DNA of 64,000 nucleotides from Aldrovandia affinis (GCA_029706075.1 JAINUG010000072.1:3762799-3826798); one strand, 5' to 3'. Shown: positions 23,051 to 35,982, numbered from the stretch's first letter. The notes: generated from the letters alone by a model not told the origin. A program made the numbers and translations.

Positions 23051-25055
23051 GATACAGCACAGTGGTTACACACTATGGACAGGGCCGTCGCCCCCTTAGT
23101 TAGTGAGCAAGGGGAGGGGGGGCTCAGCAGACACAGCTGATTCCCCACCCTGCGCGCATTAGCAGCTTCCTCACGCTGAAACCCAAGACAAAGGGGCCAG
23201 GGGGTCGCTATGCGGACAGGAGACCAGTTCTGACACACACGGCCTAGTGGATCCCAGTATGTCTCAATGAGCTTAGAGGGGATCCGCCGATTTACCAACG
23301 GTCCCTATTTTTAGCGCGTTGCCATGCGTCGGGTCTGTGAGCCTATGAAAAATGTCACTGTTTAACGGCGGTGCCAAATTTTAATAGACATCTTGGGAAG
23401 ACAACACTCCTTTAAACGCTTTTTTCTTTAAAGATGCTGGAACGACGGAATGGGGCTCCGACTGCTGGGGTCCAGGATCCAGCGATAAATCTTCCCGTGG
23501 CTGGCGATAAAACGCTCAGCGTTGGAGCTCTAAACCCAACTACTTCTCAGAAATCAAGCGCTCAATCTCCCGCCTTTATTGACCCTGGCAACCACTGGCC
23601 GGGCAAAACAAGGAGACGATTGGAAACTGGCTTATTAAGCATCGATTAAACTCACTGCAGAGCTCTCTCATCTCTCCTGCCAGTTGCGTCTCTTTCTCTC
23701 TGTCTGTGTGTGTGTCTGTCGATCTCTGTCTCTCCCTCTCTCTCTCTGTCTGTCTGTCTCTCTCCATCTCGTTCTCTCTCATAGGCAAGCCCATATTGTA
23801 GATATGCAGCCATGACTCATACCTTTCTGTCTCGAGGAGGTCTTTCAGCTTGGGGGGGGGGGGCAGGGGTTGGGGTCACAGGATAAAGTAAAAAATAATA
23901 ATTACCAAGTGACTTTTTCTGCGTGCCGCCTGAATAAAGTCCAAAGGGTCAGAGATAAAGAATGCGTGAGATTTCCTGCTCCGCGGCCCATAACTCCCCT
24001 AACATCTCCCAGTTTATGTACTGCGGCCTGTTGCCAGGGCAACCTGGCAGCGAATCAGGGCTCTGCACCAGAGAACCAGTGTTCCAAGAGAAAGACGCAA
24101 GTGAGTCTTAAAGAGACACACACACACACACACAGACATACACTCACTCGCAGACATTAAAACAGCAAAAAGTAGTGTATTTTGGGATCATGCAGGTACC
24201 CATGTAGCTGCTAGATACGCCAAAGAAAAGCACCTAAAGTCCAAACAACACAGATATGCTGAGCATGAGAATACGTTATAGACTTCTGGAAGATGGTTCA
24301 TAAATCCCCTATGTTTTTCCAGCTGAGAGTAATCCTTAATGAGGTTTAAATATACACTGTATTAATAGGTTCAACTAATGCGAAAAAAGAAAGGGATGCA
24401 AAAATATCAGGCCGCGTTCTGACGTGAAGAGCCCTGTTGGGGAATGCCTGAGTGCAAAATCTGAGAGCTGACACCAGAGATGTGGAGGACAGAAGTTATT
24501 CAATAGATATTAAATTTGAGATCGAGCTCAGTAAAGTTCACTAAATCCCAGTGTTGTTTGGTTCTTTCAGTATGGACTGGATATATGGGAGGCCGGCTGC
24601 TCTTTCACAGCACTGCACGTGCCTTATCAGTCCTTGTGAATATATTGCTCTCTTGTGCTTCGTACCAGCTGGAATAGCAGTGTCTTCTATCATGCTGGAT
24701 CTGAGAAGTCACAACATCCAAGACCCCAAAATGACAGAATGTGTACAGAATGTAGAATTAACACACACAGCTGATGCAAAACAAACCCTTCTGTTTATAA
24801 TGAAAACAGCACTTCCAGTGTGAGCATTCCAAAATTCTTAAAGGGGACATCTTTCATTTGATATGCTTGGTGATACATCTGAATGTATATACCTTAGTCA
24901 TACGTACATTTTACACCATTTAAAATCTCATTTATAAGTCAGGTCCAGCGCTGCTTCACATTCCGAGTGATGTCGCTTGGTCAAATGATCTCAACGCGCC
25001 CTTCACTCAAAGAGAATTGTTGTAGGACAGTGGACAGTTCTCTTAAATATGCACA
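23051..25055. other. Unique sequence with small repeats
   Basis: (TCTG)/(CT) tract at 23690-23775, a G run at 23851-23861 and (AC)n at 24116-24134. No exon was seen. Confidence 0.4.
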
Positions 25056-25182
25056 CACTCACACACATCGACTAATCGATTCTGGCTGGTATTCCCCTTT
25101 AAAACCAAAAACTAATATCATTAACATATACTCACACACATCGACTAATCGAAACTTTAAAACCAAAACCGAATATCATTTT
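25056..25182. repeat. Short tandem duplication beside AC repeat
   Basis: ACTCACACACATCGACTAAT and TTTAAAACCAAAA...ATATCATT occur twice (about 25056-25122 and 25130-25182). The second copy lacks about 17 bases. Confidence 0.65.
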
Positions 25183-25524
25183 CCACACAGGTTTACAAAG
25201 AAGGTTAAAAAAAAGAAGTGAGAAAGAATGCAAACTGTAAGGAATTCCTCCGTCTTAATGCACTGGATCACGAGGCTGTGTTTGGCTGTTAACTGCGCAT
25301 TTAAAGGATTTGTTTGTTAGTCCTGTGGGGAGGAATTGTCAATATTCCAGCTCGAATGTGCTGAACAGGACGTGACATATTAATACTTTATTCCTGGAAC
25401 AGAGCAGGTGGGGCTAGGTGGAGTCAAGGGCGTGAGGAGGGCCTGTCTCTCTTTCTGTACGTTTCCCTCCCTCCACATGGGCTACGTCTGAAGTATAATC
25501 CCCAGTCCTGCTGGGGAGTGAGAG
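25183..25524. other. Unique sequence, nothing recognised
   Basis: AT-rich and possibly conserved non-coding near 25250-25400; no motif is decisive. Confidence 0.35.
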
Positions 25525-25618
25525 AGTGAGAGGGAGAGACAGAGAGAGAAGGGTAAGACAAAGAGACAGAGGGAAAGAAGGTAAAGAATGGAAAGAGGAA
25601 TAGAGAGTGACCAAGGGT

Positions 25619-25684
<66 letters not shown>
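25525..25684. repeat. (GA)n microsatellite
   Basis: GA-rich lead-in, then a pure run from 25625 to about 25684. Confidence 0.97.
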
Positions 25685-25687
<3 letters not shown>

Positions 25688-28399
25688 GGGGGAAAGACCA
25701 AAAGAGTGCCGCAAGAGTCCAGTCTCTCTCCTCTTCCTCGTGTCTGTGAGTGGAGGCTGTGCTTTGGTAGGTCCCGCCTGGCCCTTCAGCCCTCTCTCCG
25801 ACACGCGCTCAGCAACAGGACATACCTTTCAGCAATCCATAACAAGCCCCATCCACACACTGTCACATGCTGCCTTTTACTGGCCCTTCCTCCCCAGTTC
25901 TCCCCTGCACAGAGCCGCAGGCCACAGAATCCTGTCCTCGTCGTCAATAACAAATCACAACTTAGATAACGACCCGCCAGATGAAAAACTAAATATCTTT
26001 CTGTGGTACACAATCTAAGAAAGAAAGAAATTAAGTGATATTCAATGTGGGTTCTTTTCTGTCTCTTTTCCATTCTGAAGTGTTTTCTTTCCCACAAAAC
26101 CAACATATTCATCTGCGGTTGCTAGGACACACTGACAGATAGATTTGTATCTGCGGTCCCTCCCCAGTGCAGTGTTTGTTTGTCTGTAGACATCCTGGAC
26201 GCTGATAGCGGATCTGCTCCGCAATTATTCCATGCGAAAAAATATGCTGCTTCTTGGATCCGTGCTGGCCTTGTCTGCAGTGACAGGGTGAACTATAAAC
26301 ACACAGGCAGACGGATAGTGAGTGTGAGAGAGAGTCTTTAAGTCTCATCGAAGGTTTTGGGTCGAACAGAGATTTTAAATGAAGACAGCTGTTGTGAAGG
26401 TGCATGTTGAGCGAGTTAAATCAAAGGCCATTCGAAGTGAGGCGGCGGTTCGGTGAAACAGGCGGGCTTGTTTACACACTGCGGAGACGGATACGCGCAT
26501 CTGACGCGGACATCAGATTATACCCGTGTATGATTGATCGCTGATAACGGGGTGCTACGTCAAGCGCTTCTGCAGTCAGGTAGGCAGGGAAACGTCTAAA
26601 ACCAAGACAAGTAAACAAATTCGTCAGTCAATTTTGCTGTGCTCTGTGAGCCGAAAAACATGGAGAAAGACCATTGCGGTATAAAAGCGGAGAATGCGCT
26701 TCGCGAGAACCGTTGCCGCAGGCGAAAGCTCTGGCTGTTTCAATAGACGCAGTTGAGCGCTTTAAAAGAAAGTGAAAATTGTGTGTAATTACTAGGAGTA
26801 ACTGATCTACTGCCGTGGCGGCGACGTCCGCCCTCCTAAAGCAAACAGGACCGCCCACCGTCGCTGCCCGAGCCGTCTGTCCCCGTTAATGTCCCTGTCA
26901 ATGTCCCTTTATGTTTAAAACAACATTTCAAATGAACACGACCCTTGCGTTTGTGTCCAACCACGCGTTTCATAAACAGTAACAGTGAAACTAGAGGGCA
27001 TTAAGCCAGACAGCCGCCACAGATAATGCTCTTGAAACACCATATCGCAGAAGCGTGTTCTTTTAGAGTGCATCTAAACGTATTATGAATTGCTTACTCG
27101 GTCAAAAAAGGTCCTTGCATTCGAAGAGAGAAACAAGCCACAGAAATACATTCGCATGGGACAGTATAAGGTACGTCAACAGGATAAACTGCACATTGTG
27201 GCTTTTCCTGTTTGCTCTCAAATAATCTTCTGCAATTTTGGTCATTACGCAGAAAACAATTTGGCCCCGAAGCCAAAGTCTCTGAAGACCCTAATCTCAC
27301 AGTGGGGGGTGCAGAAGGTCGACGGTAAGGAAAGTGTCGTTTCAGGTTCGAAGCGGTAAGTAAAAAAAAAAAAAAAAAGACTCGATTAGTGGGGTAGGCA
27401 CGTCCCATTACGAGAATGCTCCGCGCAGCTGTGCTAATTGATAATTGCCTCTGGAATCTACTGCAGCTGGGTAATTATAAAGTGGGACCAATATTTTGCG
27501 CTCTAGGACAAAGAAGGGGAGAATCTGTGACTCATTAAGGCCGTTTAAAAAAAAAAAGTCTTATACTCAGAGGCGATTCTAGGATTTGACCTTTAGGGGA
27601 GCTCAGACCCCAATGAGAGTGTGAGATGTACACATGCAAAGCACAAGCCTACATTTTACAATTAATTTACTGTTACATTCCCCAAAATAAAAACGCCACA
27701 ATGGTGGTCGCTCTCAAAATTGAAATATCACTCTCTATCTGTGGTATTTAAAAGAATAGATATTAAGTAAAAATGTTTTTTAGAAAATAATGACTAAATA
27801 GGGTCTAAAATTGCCACTGTCTGACACACTACAAGTCAAAGCCAGATTCAGATAGCATCAAAATCTGCATACAGACAGCCAATCTACCAAAAGGACATAC
27901 TAATTTCCCATAATCCCCCACACAACGAGTCAATGGCATTGAATGCCCCCAAATCCCCAGGTAACAATGAATGTGAAAGTAGAAGCACGCTGACATGAAA
28001 TGATGTCATTTCAACAGTAAACCTGTCAAGGCAATACCCGTTAAACGATTCAATTCGCAAACAGAGAGTAGTTTACTGGGATACTTCGCGTGCGGTGAAC
28101 CGTATTTTCTAAATGACGTATTCAAGAGTCGATACGAGATAAGGTTAATGTTAGGGGGAAAATGATCTATGATCCAAAAGGCCCCAAATCTTTCAGCCAG
28201 AGCACAAACAAGCAGAAATTAAATTACAAACTGCAGTTTTTCTGTACCTATCGTAGGTTTGATATCCAGTCTGGAACACGGGGCCAAAATAAACGAGCAA
28301 TACTCAGACTGTTCTCAGAACTCCGCTACAACCCAGATCCATGTCTCCAGCCTGGCTCTTGTTTGGTGCTGATTTATTGATAAAACTTTTTTTCTTCTG
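25685..28399. other. Mostly unique sequence
   Basis: A run of A at 27362-27378 and at 27547-27558. An AT-rich stretch at 27430-27500 has TAATTGATAATTG and GGTAATTATAA. No supported exon. Confidence 0.4.
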
Positions 28400-29640
28400 T
28401 TGCTGGCTACTTTATCGCTGCGCTGAAAGGTTTGAGCGTTCCCAGTGTTTCTCGCCGTGTTTGGGTAATGACTTCTGTGCTGCCGGGTGGCGTGAGACGG
28501 TGGCAGTGGGAGACGGGGTTGAGGTGGGGGGGGTGGTGGTGTGGGGGCAAACGAGCTCGCTGACGGATGGGCCGTGGGTCTGGCCGCCAGGCGCTCTCTC
28601 TCGCCGCGGCGCGGGGGCTGGGAGAACGGGGACCCCGTAGACGGGGCAGAGTGTAGCGGCCCTTCCGCGCGACGGGCCCTTGGGAAAAGCCCGTTGTTTG
28701 AGAGCAGGGCTCTCACGGACCGTGCAGGAATTTTCCCACAATCCAACAAACAAACAGAGCGGCGCGCGGGGCAGCGGCAGGGAGACCCCGACCCCTGAAG
28801 GAGGAGGGGGGGGGGGAGGCAGGGGAGGAGAGCGGAGGCTCACCAGGGAGCAGGGCTGCTAAAGACATGAAGACAGAGCCCAGAGCCTCGAAGAATCACC
28901 CTCCTCGCTCGACTCTACAGGGGCCAGGCGACACGAGGGACCGCCTGTCCCTTCCTGGGCAACAGCGTCGCTTAAAGTCTTTGTTTTCTTTTCCCGTCCA
29001 GCTGAGGCCGGGTAAGGGCGGCCGGGGAGTCTGAGGCGGCCCGGGGGAACCTGTCAGCACGGAGCAGGTTCTCCCATCGGCCCCTTCTGCACCGCCGGCT
29101 CCCGGAGCAGCGGGGAGGGCCTCCGCGTCGGAGACGGCCCCGCGCGCGGGTTCTCACAGTTCCGCCGGCCCTGCGCCTCCTGTCTGGGAGTTGCCACGGC
29201 TGAGGCCCCAGGGGCCGCCCGCCTGCATCCATTTCGGGAGGGTCGGGAGAGGGGCGCACGAGGGGTTGCATTTCCCATGGAGAGGGGGCTGCCCCATCTG
29301 CTGCGCATTAGCGGGTAACAAGCCTGGGGAAACACAGCCGGGGTCACGGCGCAGATCGAGGGGGCCCGCTCCCGATCCTGTTCGTCCGCAGCGTGACCGG
29401 CCCGGCGCGATGGGCGGCCGCAGCACACCGCTATCGCCTGAGTAAACAGCCCCAGGCCGGGGTATAAATAACTCATTACCGCTGCGCAGAGCGTGGAGAC
29501 GTGGCCCAGCACGGCCACCGCGGTCCCTCAGCACGCGGAGGTGTGAAGGGGACCCCTCCCAGGCAGAACTCGAGGCGTATCTGAACACGGGGCGTGCAAT
29601 GAGCCGCAATCAGCACTGTTTTCCCATGCCTGCGGAGGGG
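28400..29640. promoter_or_regulatory. CpG-island-like region
   Basis: About 1.2 kb with high GC and frequent CG, the strongest in the window. It includes a G run at 28806-28816. The frames on both strands (e.g. 154 codons, minus, 29054-29518) are low-stop GC artefacts without motifs. It may be an alternative promoter or an unmethylated regulatory island. Confidence 0.45.
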
Positions 29641-29762
29641 CGGGGGGTCAAGGATCTTGTTCCAGTGCATGTGATTGTGTGAAAATGTCTAGCTGCTGGT
29701 AGGAAGAAGAGAAGGAAGGGTGAGGCATCACGGCACCAACGGCGCTACAATTAACTGACTTG

Positions 29763-29818
29763 TTTGAACCAATCAAAAGGTTTTGCTCTTCCCAACACAA
29801 CACGACGATTGGTTCAAA
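29763..29818. repeat. Short inverted repeat with CCAAT cores
   Basis: TTTGAACCAATC (29763-29774) and GATTGGTTCAAA (29807-29818) are perfect reverse complements with a 32-base loop. Confidence 0.8.
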
Positions 29819-30625
29819 TCAGCGAGTTCCCTGCTAGCACACGGTAGCGCCACCCACTTTTGGCGTCACAATACCTCATTCGCCCATCACTAGCAGGAAG
29901 CACCGAGCACCTTTAAAAGGAGATTCATGCGCACTTGTTTCTTCTCACTGAAGACCGGCTTCAGTTCTCTGTGACACTTTGTGGGAAAAAACCCCAGAGA
30001 TCAAAACCCAGAACCACCTGTCCCTCTGTGGCCAGAGACAAAATGCAAACAGACTCCACTCTGCGTTTTTTAGAATTCCCATTTCCGGGCCCGCATGAGA
30101 GAGGAGGCTGGCGCATTATTGTTAAGTACGCGCCGAGTTTTTTGAGTTCTCCGTTCTCTGTCGGCTATCATTCCATCTCCAGCGCGGGCCAAATGCTCCA
30201 TTAGTGCTCCGTGTGATGGATGGCTCTTCGCTGACAATCTAAAGCCTATCTCGAAATGCGCGGGGCCTCGCAAAAGGCGCATAACTGAGAAGTCAGAAAA
30301 CTTCCTTTTATAGAAATGCCCCCCCCCCTAAGCTGGATCTTGTGGTATTATGAATAAAAGGCTGGAATGTCATGGAAAAACAGTTGCGCCTCTCTGTCTG
30401 AACCCAATTTCGCCATTTAAAGCTTCCGTGCATTGCGCCGATGCTATGTTGATGTGCTATTAATGCTGCCCCCACTCTTAGAAAATGAACACATCTTATT
30501 GAATGCGACGGGGAACCAATAATGCGCGGCGATGTTTGTCATACATGGCGGAAATTTACCAGAGCAGCTTCACGCCACTGAATTTGTGAAACTTTTACAG
30601 ATACTTCTCAAAAATATATTTTTCT
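29819..30625. other. Unique sequence, nothing recognised
   Basis: C run at 30321-30329; no gene was seen. Confidence 0.4.
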
Positions 30626-31012
30626 GGCGGATGGCCCAGCGGTCTAGTGCACCGCGCTTTGGAGTGGTGCGCGCTGCCCGTCAAGAGACGCGGATCGAAA
30701 CCCGCGTTTCTACCAGACCGGCCCTGGTCGTCAGCCCGATCGGAGGCGGCATTTGGCTGTCCGCCTCCGGGGAAGGGGGGAGGGAGAGCCGGCACGAGTC
30801 CACCGAGGAGAAGGTTAATGGAGTCCGTGGAAGATCTCTGTCTCGAAAGAAGGCGGGGAAATAGGTCCAGGAATATGAATCTCGTTCCCGGAGGACGGGC
30901 GGCGGACTCGTGAGGGTGGGGAATTGAAAATAAAATAGAGGGTATAATTGGCTACCAAAATTGGGAGAAAAACAGGGGAAAAATCAGAAATAAATGTTTA
31001 AAAAAAAAAATA
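30626..31012 (+). mobile_element. tRNA-derived SINE (family B), fuller copy
   Basis: This copy starts with a tRNA-like head GCGGATGGCCCAGCGGTCTA and the B-box GGATCGAAACCCGCG. Then follow the shared body (CTACCAGACCGGCCCTGGTC, TTCCCGGAGGACGGGCGGC) and the tail GGGTATAATTGGCTACCAAA, ending in an A-rich run. It is the better preserved of the two complete copies. The frames translated across it are artefacts. Confidence 0.82.
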
Positions 31013-33077
31013 TATATTTTTTTTTTTTTGCCTGAAATGCAAAACATTGGAGAGGCTAAAAATCCCCCACGATTCCCGGGCCTGAAACAGAGCCGATCTG
31101 TCCGCCACCTCGTCTCAGCCTTGGCGCAGTCTCCTACGAGGAGCACCGGTTGTAAGCGGTCGAGCTGATGTGGTCGAGCAAATTTGCGCTGTCGAGCTGT
31201 GTTTCAGACTCAACACGCGCAGAGGCATAGTGTTACCTCATCACTCAGAGTCAGACAGAACTAGCTTATATGTGTTGACCCCGCCCCGATCCAAAAGTAT
31301 GTTTTCGCGGGGACTCCGACGCAAATGTGCAAATCTTCCTCCGACGATCCATCGGTCACACTGACACCAAGCATAGCGACCTCTGTGAGTGGCATTTCTG
31401 CTGTGTGTGACACAGCACAGCTAATGCCACGGCGTACGGCCGCAATGTTTAACGCGTGCGGTGCGCGCGATGCTAACGCTACGGCAGACGGCCATAATGT
31501 CTAGCCTGCGTCTGACGCAACGACGCTAATGCCACGGCGCACGTCTCGCAGATCTCTTCACGGGGAGCGGGTGCGGCTGCGGTAAGCGGTGCTAGGTGTG
31601 AGCTCCTGGGCGGAGTGCCGGGTACCAGTCGCCGGCTGCACCGCAACACAGGGCCGGTGCTCACCAGCGGAACACGTGGGCCCAGAGTGCTTCCAGATGT
31701 GGTCCCCCGGCCGTGCGAGTGAAAGGGACGCTTTGTGCTGCGGAGGGCGACATGCGCCCGTCTGGGCTCCCGCCGTAACCTTAGCCAGGTGGGGGGCGCG
31801 GCCCGCCCCGCCCGCACCCTGTTTTGACGGGGGCTAATTGTCCGTGACGGCGGGGAGCCGGAGGTCCGAAACAAGCCCCTCATTCAGGGGGACGGGGGGG
31901 GGGACAGGAGCGTGGCGGGACGGCGGGATTGGGCGGGGCGGGGAGCTGTCAGGAATGCAAGACAAATTGTGAAATACTCAAACCCCCCCATTAGGCTTTC
32001 GCTAAAGCGCTCCCAAAGACACAGTGAGGCCACGGCTATCTGCAAGGCCCATCGGGCCGGGTTTATTTATAGAGCGTACCATTTACTGCTCCAAGCCCAT
32101 CACTTGCAGGTGGCTTTGATGTCGCTGGATCAGATTGGTGAATTACCGTGCACCTGCTCCTCCTGTTTTACAACACCACCAATTACAGAGGCGCATATTT
32201 GCTGGTGCAGTGGATTGTGGCGTGGGGGGTTGCCATTCGTAGAAACTCACTTTGACGACAAGCCTGCTGGAACACAAAAGGGAAGTGCTGCTCCCGCTTC
32301 CCGGTTCTGGCATCTGGATCTCCGAATCGCCCGAGTGCCATCCGCGCCCACGCAGCCCACCCCCACCCCCAGCCAATGTGCCAGGGGGAATGAAAGGGCA
32401 CACAGGGAGGCGGATCGGTGGTATTTCCACAAGGAAATTGCCCTCCGAGCCCCCTTCTGACCGACCACGGCACGAGACAATAGCGCATTGTGCCCAGAGT
32501 GCGACTGCTTAAAATAATATTCGAGATGGTTATTACGGAGTTGGATTTCTGGGGCCATTCATGACTTTTTAATTGTGGGCGATTACAGCATTGGTTTTAT
32601 TCAGTGCAGTGTCCTGCTCACGGGGTGCGTTGAAGGAGGAAATGAGGGGGAGGGTTGGGGGAGGGCTTACGCCACTTCTGTGTGGAAAGAAGTCAAGTAA
32701 CCAGCCGGGGAGGGGATATTCCCCCTCTGCAGCAACAAGAAGACAGAGTAGAGGCGGGCTGTTACAACACATACCGCGACACTGGTTTTCCATTGGTTGC
32801 TAAACACGTCCCACCACAATGGATTGTGGGATTGCATGGGCTGCACACAGGATCTGCTGAGTACGTGGAGAAATTTGAGACCCTGTGTTGGTGTGTGCGT
32901 GTTGGGGGGTTTGGTTTTACACCCAAGTTACACCCAAGCACAGCACCTTGAGGAGTCATGGCAGATCATATAGATGCTATCAATAGGCAGGGGCAAACAG
33001 GTGCATTGCGTGTGATGCGTGACAGGTGCATGAGACATGGGGATGGGTGAGGTTAATATATATAATATAATAATATA
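31013..33077. other. Unique sequence with CpG-rich part
   Basis: CpG-rich from 31430 to 31920, where a GCTAATGCCACGGC-like motif recurs imperfectly at 31419, 31471 and 31525. 32030-32220 and 32500-32600 look like AT-balanced conserved non-coding DNA. The 182-codon plus frame at 31912-32460 has no recognisable motif. Confidence 0.35.
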
Positions 33078-33213
33078 TGCCATTTAGCAGACGCTTTTAT
33101 CCAAAGCAACTTACAGTAGTGAATGAATAACATTTTCAGTATATGTGCTCCCAGTGGGAATTGAACCCACAACCTAAGTGTTGCCAACGCTGTGCTCTAC
33201 CAACTGAGCCACG
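33078..33213 (-). mobile_element. SINE family A, near complete
   Basis: Minus-strand copy with head GTGGCTCAGTTGGTAGAG, B-box GGTTCAATTCC and tail AAAAGCGTCTGCTAAATGGC. Of the family A copies in the window it keeps the tRNA-like promoter boxes best. Confidence 0.87.
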
Positions 33214-33235
33214 GCGATATGATATGGAAAAAGAA

Positions 33236-33333
33236 ACAGAAAGAGAGCGGGAGAGAGGGAGAGAGAGAAAACCATACAGAGATAAACGGAGAGAGATGCA
33301 GATGGGGCAAGCCTAGCTCAGAGATGGAAAAAA
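33236..33333. repeat. GA-rich tract
   Basis: Purine-rich with GAGAGAGA runs, immediately after the SINE. Confidence 0.8.
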
Positions 33334-33552
33334 ATGGGCAGGTGCAGAAAGGGAATGGTGTGGCCTCACCCACTAGTGAATATGCTTCTGGCTGCTACTA
33401 CAGGTAGGTGAGACTAGCACTGATCTGGGAACAGTTGTCCCAGAGCTGGGCAGGTGCAGAGAGAGAACTGGATATGATTCTGGCTGCCACCACAGGCACG
33501 GCTGCATGGGTGGGCGAGACCAGCACTGGTCTGAGATCAGCGGTCTCCCAGG
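33334..33552. repeat. Two-copy diverged tandem duplication, about 110 bp
   Basis: GGGCAGGTGCAGA...TTCTGGCTGC(T/C)AC(T/C)ACAGG...GAGAC(T/C)AGCACTG(A/G)TCTG occurs twice, at about 33334-33447 and 33448-33552. It lies just right of the GA-rich tract that follows a SINE. Confidence 0.65.
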
Positions 33553-34256
33553 CGTGTCAGCCCTGTCAGACTCAGGTGCTCTACAGCGCAAACCCCAATT
33601 ACCGTGAGCGACAGGGCCAGAGCACTGCTCTCCAGGCCACGGTCTGGACGCACCCCACAGACCGGCTAGCCCAAGCAGCTGCACCCCCGATGAGCGGTCT
33701 CGCCGGACGGTGGAACAGAAACTTACCGAAGCGGTCGCTGGACGTGACCCGTTCAGGACTCCGAGCGAGCCGAGCGTTAATCGATCGCTCAGGGGGGGGT
33801 CTCTCGTCCAGGGGCCTGACCCCCCTCCACACTTACCCCCGGACCTCCGGACTGGACACACATCTGGTCAGCTAAGTAAAATCGCAGGTGGAGGGGGGTG
33901 CATGAGGAGAGGGTCAGAGAACAGGGTGACCTCGTGGCAGTCGAGCGACTCGGCAGCGACCCTGGGAAAGCCTTCACTTCGGGGCCCTTCAAAGCTCTGC
34001 CCCCCCCGATCGTGCACTACAGGATATCCCAAATGTAGCATCTCCCATCAGCGGGGCCTTTGATCACAAGATGTGTTTAACACAGGGGCCGCTCTGTCCG
34101 GGGGCCCCTGTCCAGCTGGAGCCGCCATCATCGTCTCCCCGTCCTTTCGCGCATTACTGCCTTCCACCAGGCCGGAACTATCTCTTTAAAGCTCTCGGGG
34201 ATTGGGGAACAGAAATCCCAGGGCACCTTTAACGGTGGTCGAGATCAAGCAGTGCA
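33553..34256. other. GC-rich unique sequence
   Basis: No supported exon or repeat family. Confidence 0.4.
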
Positions 34257-34264
34257 GGAAGAGA

Positions 34265-34301
<37 letters not shown>
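34257..34301. repeat. (GA)n microsatellite
   Basis: Pure GA run, about 20 units. Confidence 0.95.
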
Positions 34302-34303
<2 letters not shown>

Positions 34304-35204
34304 AACCACACTGAGTCCACTCTCGCTCATCTTAGAACCTCAGAACAAGCCTCCTCGGACAGCTGGACAGAGAGACAAGCACACGTCTGAGGGTTTGCTA
34401 CAGCTAAGTCACACAGCGTAGCAGCAGCAGCAGCACTGTTGTCAGGGAACACGAGATGGGAGGAAATGCACAAAAAGCTGGAAACGACTAAATCCATTAT
34501 AAGATTACATGACACCCTTATCCTGGGCACTTGCACTGCATTAGGCAGCTTACACTTTCCATTCCCACAGCCCTGGTTTGAGAGCGATGTAAGTCTATGA
34601 CTAAAATGCACACCCGCTGGGTCTTATAATCCGCTAACCCACTACCTTCTTATCTCAGTGATGCGATGGGGACATGAAGGTTTTTCTATTCATCTTTTTC
34701 GATAGATTAAATTGAAAGTACATTGCCAGTTCACACAACTGCAAGACCATTTTGATCTGATTACGTTGCGATATTGAAATTCACGTAGCTCTGTGTTTAC
34801 AATGATGACCACAACTGTCCAATCAGAAGCCCCACTCCTCCCTCGTGACCCCATGGCAACCTCCACGGAGCCAGAGTCAAAGCCGAGGAGGACATGTGCA
34901 AGATCTCTTCCTGTGGAAGCTGAAAAGCTGTTCTGATCAGGCCGATAAACACAAACGTATGCCCCGGCATTTTTGGTAGGATGTCCTTCACTTTCACACG
35001 CTGTTTCCCCTGCACACAGGGTTTGACTGGAAGAGCCAGGCCACACCAGTAAGTTGGAGGAGCCTGAGCTTGGCTGCACGCCCTGCCTCCATAATCAGTG
35101 CGCATCCGCTCAGCGATGCACCCATTAAAGCTGCCTGCCTCCCTGCCTGCCTTACCGTGCCAGCTCTGAGTCTTCTGCTGTCCCCTGCGGGGAACTTCAA
35201 GGCA
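34302..35204. other. Unique sequence, nothing recognised
   Basis: (GCA)n of five units at 34421-34434; the long minus frame (34797-35720) is driven by the adjacent GA repeat. Confidence 0.4.
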
Positions 35205-35465
35205 CAGAGAAAGAGAGAGTGAACAAGCAAAGGAGGGAGAGAGAGAGAGAGAGAGGGAGAGAGGGAACAAGGGAGAGGGAACAAGGGAGAGCAAAGGAGA
35301 GAAATAGAGAGATAGTAATGAGACAGAGAGAGACAGAGAGAGCAAACAAGGAAAGGAGAGAAATAGAGAGAGATAGAGAGAGAGAGATAGAGAATGCAAG
35401 GGAGAAAGATAGAGAGAGCAAACAAGCAAAGGAGAGAGAGATGGAGCAAGGGAGAGATAGAGATA
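35205..35465. repeat. (GA)n-rich array
   Basis: GA with AACAAGG, AGCAAAGG and ATAG interruptions over about 260 bases. Confidence 0.95.
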
Positions 35466-35903
35466 TCTAGAAAGCTCTGCACAGTGAGGCGGGACCTTGA
35501 GCGCAGTTATGTGAGGTGTTTTATAAATGTGTTGCAGTACAAAAACAGAGGGCGCAGTGAAAACGGTCACCGCAGCTCTGCTCTGGTTCTCCAGTGCCCA
35601 CCGATGCATCTGTTCCCGCCATTCAGTTCTTACAGTCCACTTCATGGCCGTTTCAGCAGGTCGGTGCTGGCGCCAGAGCTCACGGCAATACGTTAACGAC
35701 CGTCGCCAGGGGCTCACCAATGAGCCCGACGGACCGAAGGGGAGACCTCGAGGCCGGCCTGCAAGCGGCCGAACAAAGATGAGCAGTGTGTTTCTGCAAA
35801 ATAACCCAACCTATAAATACGCTTTCATTTTCACTTAGATTTTACTTTCCCCTCTCCCTGTAATAAATGGCAGCTGTGCGCAGACTTCAGTGAGTTGTGA
35901 TCA
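35466..35903. other. Unique sequence, nothing recognised
   Basis: No exon or repeat was recognised. Confidence 0.4.
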
Positions 35904-35982
35904 AGGAGAGAGAGAGGGAGAGAGAGGGAGAGAGAGCGAGAGCGAGCGAGGGAGAGAGAGCGCTAGAGAGAGAGAGAGATGC
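35904..35982. repeat. (GA)n-rich tract
   Basis: GA with GCGAGCGAG interruptions. Confidence 0.93.

Noticed and set aside
22346-23140. 264-codon plus-strand open frame
   Set aside because: Most of it is Cys/Val translated from a (GT)n array; no domain or splice support.
29054-29518. 154-codon minus-strand open frame
   Set aside because: Arg/Pro/Gly-rich translation of a CpG-rich block, as expected by chance.
31912-32460. 182-codon plus-strand open frame
   Set aside because: No protein family motif, no splice signals that fit, and it lies in CpG-rich low-stop DNA.
33195-33213. tRNA gene
   Set aside because: The tRNA-like head here and at 3520, 9036, 17400 and 42092 belongs to SINE copies with LINE-like tails; no complete cloverleaf was found.
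34797-35720. 307-codon minus-strand open frame
   Set aside because: Its middle is Ser/Leu from the (GA)n array at 35205-35465; the ends have no recognisable motif.
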